Positions 39,220-47,112 of a stretch of 64,000 nt of DNA are shown in pieces (positions within the stretch are counted from its first letter, which is position 1; each line of letters opens with the position of its first letter). The stretch is from the NCBI GenBank assembly GCA_965140365.1, contig OZ223196.1; one strand, written 5' to 3'. The stretch is from Hydrogenovibrio sp965140365. Its GTDB lineage: Bacteria > Pseudomonadota > Gammaproteobacteria > Thiomicrospirales > Thiomicrospiraceae. The notes under the pieces are model-generated. The model had not been told where the DNA came from. It did not search any database and was given only the letters and a program-made list of their open reading frames with translations. A program made the position numbers and the translations under genes.

Positions 39220-39924
39220 TTACAATTGCAATAGCGCATTGGAAGCCAACCCGATCAGACCACCGAATACACCACCCCAAACAACCAGCCAACCCAAGTG
39301 CTCTTCAATCATCTGTTGCACCATGGTTTTGACCATTTTCGGTGTGAGTTCGGCCAAACGGGCTTCGATAATGGCTTCCACTTTATGCCGAATTTCCGCC
39401 ATCACATCCGGTTGATCGATTTCATTTTGCAGCAATTCCACGAACTGCTCTTTTTCGGTCATTTCAATCAACGCGGCTTTCATGTTACTCACGAAAGGGT
39501 CTTTTAACGGATTCAGTGCGTCTTTACCGCCAAACATGCCAAGCATGCTGCCGAAGCTGGACGCCATAATCACATCCGCCAGACGATCAAAGGCCGGGGT
39601 TAAATCGACTTTTTCAATCACCGGAGCTAAATGCAAGCTTGGCTGGGCGCTTTGGTTAACAAAACGGTCGATGTTTTCCTGTGTGAAAAACTGCTGCATC
39701 ATCAAGTCTCGAATAGCTGTCTTGAAGGCTTCAAAACGTGCCGGAATGACCCCGGAACCCACCAGGCCTGGCACTTTTTCAAATAACATATAAATGGCCA
39801 ACCAGTTGGTCAATGCGCCCGACAAAGCAAACAAACCGACCATTAACAGCCAATTGTTCGGCAAGAGCAACCCGGCCATTAACAGTAACAAACTAATGAG
39901 GTTGGTAATAAAACTCTTATTCAT
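39220..39924 (-). CDS. DUF445 family membrane protein
   Basis: 234 residues. The N-terminal hairpin of two helices (LISLLLLMAGLLLPNNWLLM, LFALSGALTNWLAIYMLFEK) carries the family GALTNWLAIYMLF signature. A long amphipathic region follows (FKTAIRDLMMQQFFTQENID), and a C-terminal helix (LVVWGGVFGGLIGLASNALL). DUF445 proteins sit in the membrane with unknown function. CCAGGCCTGG at 39762 is read as Pro-Gly-Leu. Confidence 0.88.
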   Translation of the reverse strand: MNKSFITNLISLLLLMAGLLLPNNWLLMVGLFALSGALTNWLAIYMLFEKVPGLVGSGVIPARFEAFKTAIRDLMMQQFFTQENIDRFVNQSAQPSLHLAPVIEKVDLTPAFDRLADVIMASSFGSMLGMFGGKDALNPLKDPFVSNMKAALIEMTEKEQFVELLQNEIDQPDVMAEIRHKVEAIIEARLAELTPKMVKTMVQQMIEEHLGWLVVWGGVFGGLIGLASNALLQL

Positions 39925-39966
39925 TTTTGCAACAATGTTCCTATCAAGTGCATTTAAATCTTTGAA

Positions 39967-40842
39967 TTACTTGCGTTTACCTTTGTATGGGCTTTTGCCG
40001 CCCGATATCGGCTTATTGGCATTTGTGGGGCGAGTGCGGATATCCGGCCGGGCCTCTTCCGGCAAACCAACCGATTTCAACAGTTGATTGATTTGTTTCC
40101 AGGTTAACGCTTCCGTTTTGCCTCGGCGCAAAGTACGGGGTAAATCGAAAATGCCGTAGCGAGTGCGCACCAAGCGGCTGACTTGTACGCCTTGCGATTC
40201 CCAAATACGGCGTACTTCGCGGTTACGGCCTTCCTTGATGATGACTCGATACCACTGGTTGATGGAATCTTCTTCCTGTTGCGGAATTTTGTCAACGCGT
40301 TCAAATTTGGCCCAGCCGTCTTCCAGCTTGACGCCTTTTTTAAGCTGTTTGATGATGTCATCCGACACCTCGCCAAACACGCGCACCGAATATTCCCGCT
40401 CCATTTCATAGGACGGATGCATCATGCGGTTGGCCAGTTCACCGTTATTGGTCAAAACCAACAAGCCGGAGGTATTGATATCCAGGCGACCGACACTGAC
40501 CCAGCGACTGTTGATGATACGCGGCAAATGCTCGAAGATGGTCTCTCGGCCTTTTTCGTCTTTTCGGCTACACACCTGCCCTTCCGGTTTATTGTATAAA
40601 ATGACCTGAGTCGGTTGGGTGGCGAGACGCGTTTCTCGAACTTGCTGATCGCGAACTTTAATCGTATCCGTGGTAAAAGCACGGTCGCCGAGTGTGGCGA
40701 CTTTACCGTTGACCTTCACCAGACCTTCGGCAATCAGTTTCTCCACTTCGCGCCGCGACCCGAAACCGCCGCGCGCCAAAATTTTCTGAAGCTTTTCACC
40801 CTGCGGCTTGGCAACGTTTGTTGTGTGTTTTGTATTCGTCAT
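39967..40842 (-). CDS. rluB: 23S rRNA pseudouridine(2605) synthase
   Basis: 291 residues. N-terminal S4 RNA-binding domain (LQKILARGGFGSRREVEKLI), then the RsuA/RluB catalytic domain with VGRLDINTSGLLVLTNNGEL containing the catalytic Asp, and the substrate region EGRNREVRRIWESQGVQV. A basic C-terminal tail (GGKSPYKGKRK) is typical of RluB. It modifies U2605 of 23S rRNA. It is translated 1 bp after the M50 peptidase gene. Confidence 0.93.
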   Translation of the reverse strand: MTNTKHTTNVAKPQGEKLQKILARGGFGSRREVEKLIAEGLVKVNGKVATLGDRAFTTDTIKVRDQQVRETRLATQPTQVILYNKPEGQVCSRKDEKGRETIFEHLPRIINSRWVSVGRLDINTSGLLVLTNNGELANRMMHPSYEMEREYSVRVFGEVSDDIIKQLKKGVKLEDGWAKFERVDKIPQQEEDSINQWYRVIIKEGRNREVRRIWESQGVQVSRLVRTRYGIFDLPRTLRRGKTEALTWKQINQLLKSVGLPEEARPDIRTRPTNANKPISGGKSPYKGKRK

Positions 40843-40843
40843 A

Positions 40844-41509
40844 TCAGTGTAATCCCACCAGTTGCAGCAAATAGCCCTGAAGCGCTTGATAAGGCCCGGA
40901 AATAATCGGCCCCAATACGCCTAAAAACATCATGCCTAATAGAATAAATAGGCCATAAGGTTCCAGGCGGTTGTAAGTGTAAGATAAGCCGGATGGCAAA
41001 AACGCCGATACAACGCGGCTGCCGTCCAACGGTGGGATCGGAATCATGTTCAGCACGAGCAACACCAGGTTAATGGCGATGCCCGCCATACCGGAATAGG
41101 CCAGAAACTGACCGATATTGTCCGGTGAGGTGCCACCGGCCGACAGGTCATAACCGATTTTGGCGACAATCGCCCAACCGATGGCCATCAGCAAATTCGA
41201 TAATGGCCCGGCCACCGCGACCCAAGCCATGTCTCTGGCCGGATTTTTAAAGTTACGGGCATTCACCGGAACGGCTTTGGCCCAGCCAAATACAAACCCG
41301 CCCAGTACCAATAACGCAATCGGAACAATAACGGTACCGACCAAGTCGATATGCTTTAATGGGTTTAGGGTAACGCGACCGAGCATTTCCGCGGTTTTAT
41401 CGCCCAGTTTGGACGCCACCCAGCCGTGTGCCGCCTCATGCAAGGTAATGGCCAGCAACACCGGAATGGTCCAAATGGCGATTTTCTGCATTATCGAAAG
41501 TTCAATCAT
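40844..41509 (-). CDS. M50-family site-2-type metalloprotease
   Basis: 221 residues with about five membrane helices. The zinc motif HEAAHG lies in the first helix (LAITLHEAAHGWVASKLGDK), and the second active-site segment in VLNMIPIPPLDGSRVVSAFL supplies the third ligand (N-P-x-P-x-D-G). This YwhC-like branch has no PDZ domain. It likely cleaves membrane-embedded substrates; targets are unknown. Order: yciO - this gene - rluB, a common gammaproteobacterial arrangement. Confidence 0.92.
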   Translation of the reverse strand: MIELSIMQKIAIWTIPVLLAITLHEAAHGWVASKLGDKTAEMLGRVTLNPLKHIDLVGTVIVPIALLVLGGFVFGWAKAVPVNARNFKNPARDMAWVAVAGPLSNLLMAIGWAIVAKIGYDLSAGGTSPDNIGQFLAYSGMAGIAINLVLLVLNMIPIPPLDGSRVVSAFLPSGLSYTYNRLEPYGLFILLGMMFLGVLGPIISGPYQALQGYLLQLVGLH

Positions 41510-41539
41510 GATTTCCTCTCATCAGCCGAATGCGTTCGA

Positions 41540-42163
41540 CTATTCGTTAAACTCGCCCTGCCCCTGGCGAATCAAGACCGGCACGTCTTCGGTAAAGTCG
41601 ATAACGGTGGTGGGTTCATAACCGCAGAAGCCACCATCCACAACCGCATCCAAAGCATGGCCGATGGTTTCCTGAATGGTCCAACCATCCGTCATCGGCA
41701 ATTCTTCGCCCGGTAAAATCAACGATACCGAAATCAACGGCTTGTCAAAATAAGACAGCAGCGCATTCGTAACGGTATTGGGGGTGACGCGTAAGCCGAT
41801 ATATTTACGCTTCGGCGTTTGCAAACGGCGCGGAACTTCACGGCTGGCCGGTAGAATAAACGTATAAGGGCCCGGTAAATGCGATTTCAAATAACGAAAT
41901 TGTACATTTCCAACTTTTGCGTAGGCCGATAAGTGGCTTAAATCGGGGCAGACCAATGTGAAGTAATGCTTGTCGTCCAACCGACGAATGGCACGAATGC
42001 GGTCAGCGCCCTCTTTATTATCCAGCAGACAGCCCAAGGCATAACCCGATTCCGTAGGGTAGGCAATGACGCCGCCTGAATTCAAAATATCGACCGCCTG
42101 TTTTAAAATTCGTTCTTGAGGGTTGTCGGGGTGTACCGACAAATATTGACACTCTCTTCGCAC
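41540..42163 (-). CDS. yciO: Sua5/YciO/YrdC family protein
   Basis: 207 residues. The nucleotide and carboxylate-binding pattern is visible: GGVIAYPTESGYALGCLLDN, then KHYFTLVCPDLSHLSAYA and LPGPYTFILPASREVPRRL. It matches the YciO branch, related to the threonylcarbamoyl-AMP synthase TsaC (YrdC), and may have weaker or distinct activity. First gene of the yciO-M50-rluB operon. Confidence 0.9.
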   Translation of the reverse strand: MRRECQYLSVHPDNPQERILKQAVDILNSGGVIAYPTESGYALGCLLDNKEGADRIRAIRRLDDKHYFTLVCPDLSHLSAYAKVGNVQFRYLKSHLPGPYTFILPASREVPRRLQTPKRKYIGLRVTPNTVTNALLSYFDKPLISVSLILPGEELPMTDGWTIQETIGHALDAVVDGGFCGYEPTTVIDFTEDVPVLIRQGQGEFNE

Positions 42164-42318
42164 AATGATTTCCGTTTAATTTGGTTTGCTGGCCGAGACT
42201 CACGCTGAAGGCCGAGGTTGCAACGCCGAAAATTATACTGCAAAACCCTTTAAAAAGCGCCAGGAATCCAATAAATTCAATTAAATAACATCATTAGTTT
42301 GAAGTTCGGTTCTGGAAT

Positions 42319-43197
42319 TTAAGCGTTATGGTTTCCGAGCAGAGTCTCTTGCGTGGTCTTGGATAAACTATTTTCAAACAATTCCCAAACCGGCTGGCAA
42401 ATTTTAGGCATTGGAGCCAACCACCCCAAATCCCGCCAGGTCTGCTCCGGACGATGAAAATCGGATCCTAAAGAGGCATGTAATTCATAGCGTGCGGCTC
42501 GCTGTGCCATCCCGATTTGATCGGCACAAGGACGTGGCTGATTGACCACTTCAAGCGCCTGACCACCGGAGGCCTTAAACTCTTCAATCATTTTATTGAG
42601 TTTATTGGAACCGATTTTATAAATATGCGGATGCGCAATCACCGGTACGCCTTTCGCCTCCAGAATCCAATCCACCACCTCGGTTAACTCCGGCCATTCA
42701 ACCGGGGCGTACATAGGCTTGCCTTTTTTCAGAAAGCGGTCAAAAGCTTGTTGATGGTTCTTGATATGCCCTTCTTCAATCAGCACCTGAGCAAAATGAT
42801 TACGGCCAATCATCCCTTCTCCGACGGCGGGTAGAATTTTTTCCAATAAGCCGTTGAAGCGGCGGCTTTGAAATTTGGCATCGATTTCAAATGCCCGTGT
42901 CCAGCGTTTGATGCGATTCAACTTCAAACCGGCTTGCAAACGCTCGTTATTAACGTCAACATTCAAACCGACTACATGAATCGTATGGCCTTGCCATTGG
43001 CAGGAAATTTCCGAGGCGGGAATCAAATCCAGCCCTGCGTCTTCGGCGTAGCGCTGAATTTGTTCATAACCGGCGGTAGTGTCATGGTCGGTAATGGCTA
43101 AGGCGGAAAGCTCCTTTTCCAAAGCTCGATCAATCAGTTCTTTCGGCGTCAAAGAACCGTCCGATGCGGTCGTGTGGCAGTGAAAATCGGCTTTCAT
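42319..43197 (-). CDS. PHP-domain 3',5'-nucleotide bisphosphate phosphatase (YciV/RNase AM)
   Basis: 292 residues. The metal-binding motifs of the PHP domain are present: DFHCHTTASDGSLTP at the start, ALAITDHDTTAGYEQI, LIPASEISCQWQGHTIHVVG, VPVIAHPHIYKIG and LGSDFHRPEQTW. In E. coli the homologue removes the 3' phosphate from pAp-type nucleotides and trims RNA 5' ends. It lies next to yciO as in E. coli. AGGAAAG precedes the ATG. Divergent from yciB. Confidence 0.92.
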   Translation of the reverse strand: MKADFHCHTTASDGSLTPKELIDRALEKELSALAITDHDTTAGYEQIQRYAEDAGLDLIPASEISCQWQGHTIHVVGLNVDVNNERLQAGLKLNRIKRWTRAFEIDAKFQSRRFNGLLEKILPAVGEGMIGRNHFAQVLIEEGHIKNHQQAFDRFLKKGKPMYAPVEWPELTEVVDWILEAKGVPVIAHPHIYKIGSNKLNKMIEEFKASGGQALEVVNQPRPCADQIGMAQRAARYELHASLGSDFHRPEQTWRDLGWLAPMPKICQPVWELFENSLSKTTQETLLGNHNA

Positions 43198-43436
43198 GGT
43201 CTTTCCTAATTGCGTTGATATGGGTTGATATTGGGTTGATCTTGAATCAAGGGATGCGTCAATTCTGACGATAACAGTAAAAAAACCGCTCGCGGGTTTC
43301 TTTACAATGGAATCCCATATAAAATTGCGGTTCCAGAGTCATTCAGCAAAACCATTGATTGGATTTATAATGGTTTTAGAAACGGTAAAAAGAAACGGCT
43401 CTTTTTATTCTACCAAACACAGCCAAAAGTATTGTA

Positions 43437-44090
43437 ATGAAACTATTATTCGATTTATTTCCCGTCATCCTCTTTTTCATCGCCTTCAAGCTCTACGGCA
43501 TTTATGTCGCCACCGCCGTGGCCATCGTCGCCTCAATTCTTCAAGTGGCTTATGTGTATGCCAAAAACAAGCGCGTCGAAAAAATGCACATTATCACCCT
43601 GGCGTTGATTGTCATTCTTGGGGGCGCCACGCTGATTTTCCAAGACGAAGCCTTTATCAAGTGGAAACCGACGGTCGTTAACTGGGGCTTTGCACTGGTG
43701 TTTCTGGGTAGCCACTTTATTGGCGAAAAACCGATTATCCGCCGCATGATGGACCAGGCCATCAGCTTGCCGGATCGCGTTTGGTTGAACTTAAGCTATA
43801 TGTGGGTTGTGTTTTTCATTTTCTCCGGCGTGGCCAACATTTACGTGGCTTACCAATACGATACCGACACCTGGGTAAACTTCAAACTGTTCGGTTTAAT
43901 GGGCTTGACGTTGGTGTTCATCATCATCCAAGGCATTTACATCAGCCGTTACATTAAAGAAACCGGTAAAAATTTCGATGAGACCGAACAACGTGTCATG
44001 GATGCGTCCATCGAAACGCTGGCGGATGCAGAACTGGATTCGGTTTCACCGGCCAAGTCACGCAACAAGCCATCCGAAGAGTCGCATTAA
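43437..44090 (+). CDS. yciB: Inner-membrane protein YciB (septation protein A family)
   Basis: 217 residues with about five helices: DLFPVILFFIAFKLYGIYVA at the N-terminus, then IITLALIVILGGATLIFQDE, FIKWKPTVVNWGFALVFLGS and WVVFFIFSGVANIYVAYQYD, matching the IspZ/YciB family nearly end to end. A charged C-terminal tail of about 45 residues (ETEQRVMDASIETLADAELD) extends beyond the usual length. It is involved in envelope and septum integrity in other bacteria. It precedes yciI by 36 bp. Confidence 0.93.
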   Translation: MKLLFDLFPVILFFIAFKLYGIYVATAVAIVASILQVAYVYAKNKRVEKMHIITLALIVILGGATLIFQDEAFIKWKPTVVNWGFALVFLGSHFIGEKPIIRRMMDQAISLPDRVWLNLSYMWVVFFIFSGVANIYVAYQYDTDTWVNFKLFGLMGLTLVFIIIQGIYISRYIKETGKNFDETEQRVMDASIETLADAELDSVSPAKSRNKPSEESH

Positions 44091-44126
44091 ACGATTCGCT
44101 TTGTCATTTATTTCCCGGAGGATTCC

Positions 44127-44426
44127 ATGCTTTATTCCATCTTTGCCTATGATGTCGAAAACAGTTTACCCTTGCGCGCCGAAGCCCGCCCTGGGCACAT
44201 TGCGCGCCTGAAAGAAATGGCCGAACAGGGCCGTCTGATTCTGGCGGGCCCAAACCCGGCCATCGACTCCGAAGAACCCGGCGAGGCCGGTTTCAGCGGC
44301 AGCTTGATTGTGGCCCAGTTCGATTCATTGAAAGACGCCCAGGCCTGGGCAAATGCCGACCCTTACCTGGCCGCCGGCGTTTATGAAAAAGTTGAGGTCA
44401 AACCGTTTAAAAAGGTACTTCCATAA
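44127..44426 (+). CDS. yciI: YciI-family protein
   Basis: 99 residues. YSIFAYDVENSLPLRAEARP, with RPGHIARLKEMAEQGRLILA and DPYLAAGVYEKVEVKPFKKV, is the full YciI pattern, including the conserved His. It is a dimeric ferredoxin-like protein of unknown activity. CGGAGG precedes the ATG. It follows yciB as in many gammaproteobacteria. CCAGGCCTGG at 44339 is read as Gln-Ala-Trp. Confidence 0.93.
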   Translation: MLYSIFAYDVENSLPLRAEARPGHIARLKEMAEQGRLILAGPNPAIDSEEPGEAGFSGSLIVAQFDSLKDAQAWANADPYLAAGVYEKVEVKPFKKVLP

Positions 44427-44478
44427 GTCGTCATTTCACGTTAATATTGGACTATCCTAACTGACAGCGAGATGCCCC

Positions 44479-44943
44479 ATGTCAAATGTAGCCTACCTGA
44501 TTCCGAAGCGTAATCAAAAACTCCAGCTGGAAGCGGCCGACCCGCTTGAGCTGGTCGACATTGATTTCGTACAGGTGCCTCTGCTGGGCTGGACCTCAGC
44601 GGGTGAGCCCATTCAAATGGAAATGGACTACGACACAGTGGCCGTTCCGCAGGCGATGGTACGCAAAGAAACCTTTGCCCTGCGGGTCAAAGGCAACTCC
44701 ATGATCGAAGAAAACATTGAAGACGGCGACATTGTCATCATCGAACGTCGCTCCACGGCCGAAAACGGTGAATCCGTGGTGGTTCGTATCAATAACGAAG
44801 AAGTCACGATGAAAAAGTTCTATATCGAGAAAAACGGTATTCGTTTGCAACCGGCCAACTCGGAAATGGAACCCATTTACATCACCAATGACAACATCGA
44901 AATCCTAGGCATCGTGACCGGTATTTTACGGCAGCCAGGATAA
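44479..44943 (+). CDS. S24 peptidase, LexA-like core without a DNA-binding domain
   Basis: 154 residues. From residue about 30 it aligns with the self-cleaving half of LexA: VPLLGWTSAGEPI with an Ala-Gly cleavage bond, FALRVKGNSMIEENIEDGD with the catalytic Ser, VTMKKFY with the catalytic Lys, and RLQPANSEMEPIYI. The N-terminal 30 residues (VAYLIPKRNQKLQLEAADP) are too short for the LexA winged helix. It could be a UmuD-like protein or an anti-repressor; no umuC is adjacent. It precedes the asparaginase-like gene by 30 bp. Confidence 0.85.
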   Translation: MSNVAYLIPKRNQKLQLEAADPLELVDIDFVQVPLLGWTSAGEPIQMEMDYDTVAVPQAMVRKETFALRVKGNSMIEENIEDGDIVIIERRSTAENGESVVVRINNEEVTMKKFYIEKNGIRLQPANSEMEPIYITNDNIEILGIVTGILRQPG

Positions 44944-44973
44944 CAACAAACACCCTTAACAGCAGTAAACGGC

Positions 44974-45483
44974 ATGCACCCAAAAGACCCCAAACTCACT
45001 CTCATTGTTACCGGCGGCACGCTGGATAAGGATTACCAAACCAGCACGGGTGCGCTGGTGTTTTCCGAAACCCATTTGCCGGATATACTGCGCCAGGCCA
45101 ACACCACACTGGCCATTGAAACACGGGTATTGATGCTCAAAGACAGTCTGGAAATGACCGATTTGGATCGCGACGATATTGCCCAGGCCTGCCGGGAAAC
45201 CGAGACCGACACCATTGTCATTACGCATGGCACCGATACCATGGCCGATACCGCTTTAGCCCTGTCTGAAAACGCCGAATTGTCTGATAAAACCATTGTA
45301 CTGACCGGTGCAATGCGCCCTTTCCGTCTTGGCGAATCCGATGCCTGCTTTAACCTCGGAGCGGCTCTCATGGCCGCTCAACTGGCCGAGAACGGCGTTT
45401 ATATCGCCATGAACGGCGAACTCTTCAACGCCAGCCGAGTGATGAAAAACCGACAAAAGGGTGTTTTCGAACTGACGGTGTAA
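44974..45483 (+). CDS. Short asparaginase-like protein
   Basis: 169 residues, only the N-terminal domain of an L-asparaginase (normally about 330). Both catalytic threonine motifs are present: LIVTGGTLDKDYQ and VITHGTDTMADTA, plus VLTGAMRPFRLGESD. A short form of this kind is found in several gammaproteobacteria. Without the second domain, which completes the active site in the tetramer, the activity is uncertain. A CCAGGCCTGC variant is at 45183. Confidence 0.85.
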   Translation: MHPKDPKLTLIVTGGTLDKDYQTSTGALVFSETHLPDILRQANTTLAIETRVLMLKDSLEMTDLDRDDIAQACRETETDTIVITHGTDTMADTALALSENAELSDKTIVLTGAMRPFRLGESDACFNLGAALMAAQLAENGVYIAMNGELFNASRVMKNRQKGVFELTV

Positions 45484-45568
45484 CAAAGACACCTTGGTTT
45501 GAAACACCCGCCCCGAAGCCTTCTCTTCCATATTTTTTCGGTTTTGACACTTTAAGGATTTCTTATTT

Positions 45569-46474
45569 ATGAATGTTTTATTCGCTTATTTGGCGGTCGT
45601 CGTCATTTGGGCCACTACGCCGTTGGCGATTCAATGGAGCGGCCAAGTTGATTGGTTTGTCGGCGTGGCCGGACGGATTTTCATCAGCGCAACCCTGATT
45701 ATCCCGATTCTGATTTGGTGGACACGTCAGCCCTTCTCGCTGCGATGGCGCGACATCAAAATTTATTTATCCGCCAGTCTGGGCATGCTCGGCGGCATGA
45801 CCCCCATGTATTATGCCGCCCAAACCATGCCATCCGGCTGGATTTCATTGATTTTCGGGCTGACCCCGATTGTCACCGGTGTGATGGCGTTTTTGATTTT
45901 AAAGAACCTGCAACTCACCTTCAGTAAATACTTGGGCATTATCGTCAGTTTCAGTGGCCTGGCGGTCATACTCGGCCCGAACCTGGACTGGACACACGGT
46001 CAAGAGTTACTGATTGGCATCGGCTTGGCGGTGACCGCCGTCACTTTTCATTCCTTAAGCACGGTACTGGTCAAGAAATACAATCATGGCCTACCAAACA
46101 CCCACATAGTCGCGGCCGCCGTTTGGATCACCAGTACGGTATATCTGTTGATTCATCCGCAATTTTTGACGCAATTGCCGACACTACCGCCCAAGGCGCT
46201 GGGCGCCATTGTTTATCTGGGCGTATTCGGTTCGCTGATGGGATTTGTGCTCTACTACTACGTGTTGAAACGCCTGGATGCGATTCGGTTGGGATTGATT
46301 ACCTTGATTACGCCGGTGATGGCGCTGCTGCTCGGACACTTTTTGAATCAGGAACCGTTAAACAGCCAAATTTGGATGGGCGCAGGCCTGGTGATTTTAG
46401 GGTTAATCTCGTTTGAATTCGGTCACCGTATCTCAAGAGAGAATTTCCGGTTACTGACCTCCAGAATGCCTTAA
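45569..46474 (+). CDS. EamA/DMT-family transporter
   Basis: 301 residues with ten predicted helices in two EamA repeats: LFAYLAVVVIWATTPLAIQW in the first, LIGIGLAVTAVTFHSLSTVL opening the second, and GVFGSLMGFVLYYYVLKRLD, typical of the family. It is a metabolite exporter of the drug/metabolite superfamily; the substrate cannot be told. The ATG follows AAGGATTTC. It is not tightly linked to neighbours. Confidence 0.9.
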   Translation: MNVLFAYLAVVVIWATTPLAIQWSGQVDWFVGVAGRIFISATLIIPILIWWTRQPFSLRWRDIKIYLSASLGMLGGMTPMYYAAQTMPSGWISLIFGLTPIVTGVMAFLILKNLQLTFSKYLGIIVSFSGLAVILGPNLDWTHGQELLIGIGLAVTAVTFHSLSTVLVKKYNHGLPNTHIVAAAVWITSTVYLLIHPQFLTQLPTLPPKALGAIVYLGVFGSLMGFVLYYYVLKRLDAIRLGLITLITPVMALLLGHFLNQEPLNSQIWMGAGLVILGLISFEFGHRISRENFRLLTSRMP

Positions 46475-46533
46475 TAACCGCCTTAACCGTTTCACTCAGC
46501 CAAACGGGAAGACGTTCGGGCATGACAACGAGT

Positions 46534-47079
46534 TTACCATTCCAAGCCTTTTAAATATTGAAAAATCGCCCGGTAGGCTTTGGGCGGTTTGTTTTGTTCG
46601 GCTTCTTTCTGCGCGTTACGAATCCATTGGCGCAATTGGGAACGATCGGCGTGGGTGTATTCGGCCATAAAGTCGTTCAACGCCTCGTCGCCTTCGGTGA
46701 CCAAACGGTCACGCCACTTTTCCAAACGATGAAAATGCGCCGCTTGCTGTTTGGATTTCTGCTCGATTTCAAACAATCGTTGCTTGATCTGTACGATCAA
46801 GGGTTCGTTTTTACGCAACAATTTACCGAGAAACAGTTTTTGGCGCTTCACCGCCGGGCCATTTTTCATTTCTTTAAGCTGCGTGACCGCCTTTAAAACG
46901 TCATCCGGCAACTCAATGGATTTCAAGACCGAATCCGACAGTTCCGTCAGTTGTACACCCAGGTCGGTCACCGCCTGAGCGGCTTTTTTGATGTCTGTCC
47001 GGCTTTCGAATTCTTCTTGTTCCCAATCCGGAATTTCTTTTTTCGCTTTGGCTCGGTTGACATTACGAGGTCTAACCAT
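46534..47079 (-). CDS. darP: Ribosome-associated protein DarP (YjgA)
   Basis: 181 residues from the ATG at 47079, chosen because GGGAAG lies before it; a start six codons upstream is possible. Family pattern: AKKEIPDWEQEEFESRTDIK, KAAQAVTDLGVQLTELSDSV, RQKLFLGKLLRKNEPLIVQI and LRQWIRNAQKEAEQNKPPKA. It helps maturation of the 50S subunit. Highly charged and helical. It follows ligA, transcribed the same way, with a gap of about 33 bp. Confidence 0.93.
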   Translation of the reverse strand: MVRPRNVNRAKAKKEIPDWEQEEFESRTDIKKAAQAVTDLGVQLTELSDSVLKSIELPDDVLKAVTQLKEMKNGPAVKRQKLFLGKLLRKNEPLIVQIKQRLFEIEQKSKQQAAHFHRLEKWRDRLVTEGDEALNDFMAEYTHADRSQLRQWIRNAQKEAEQNKPPKAYRAIFQYLKGLEW

Positions 47080-47112
47080 AATCGCTTCCCATCTCAAATT
47101 TTAAAAAGGCAC

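Noticed and set aside
43348..43376. Inverted repeat AAACCATT...AATGGTTT upstream of yciB
   Set aside because: It lies in the divergent promoter region, has a long AT-rich loop and no T-run. It could be an operator, but nothing else supports it.
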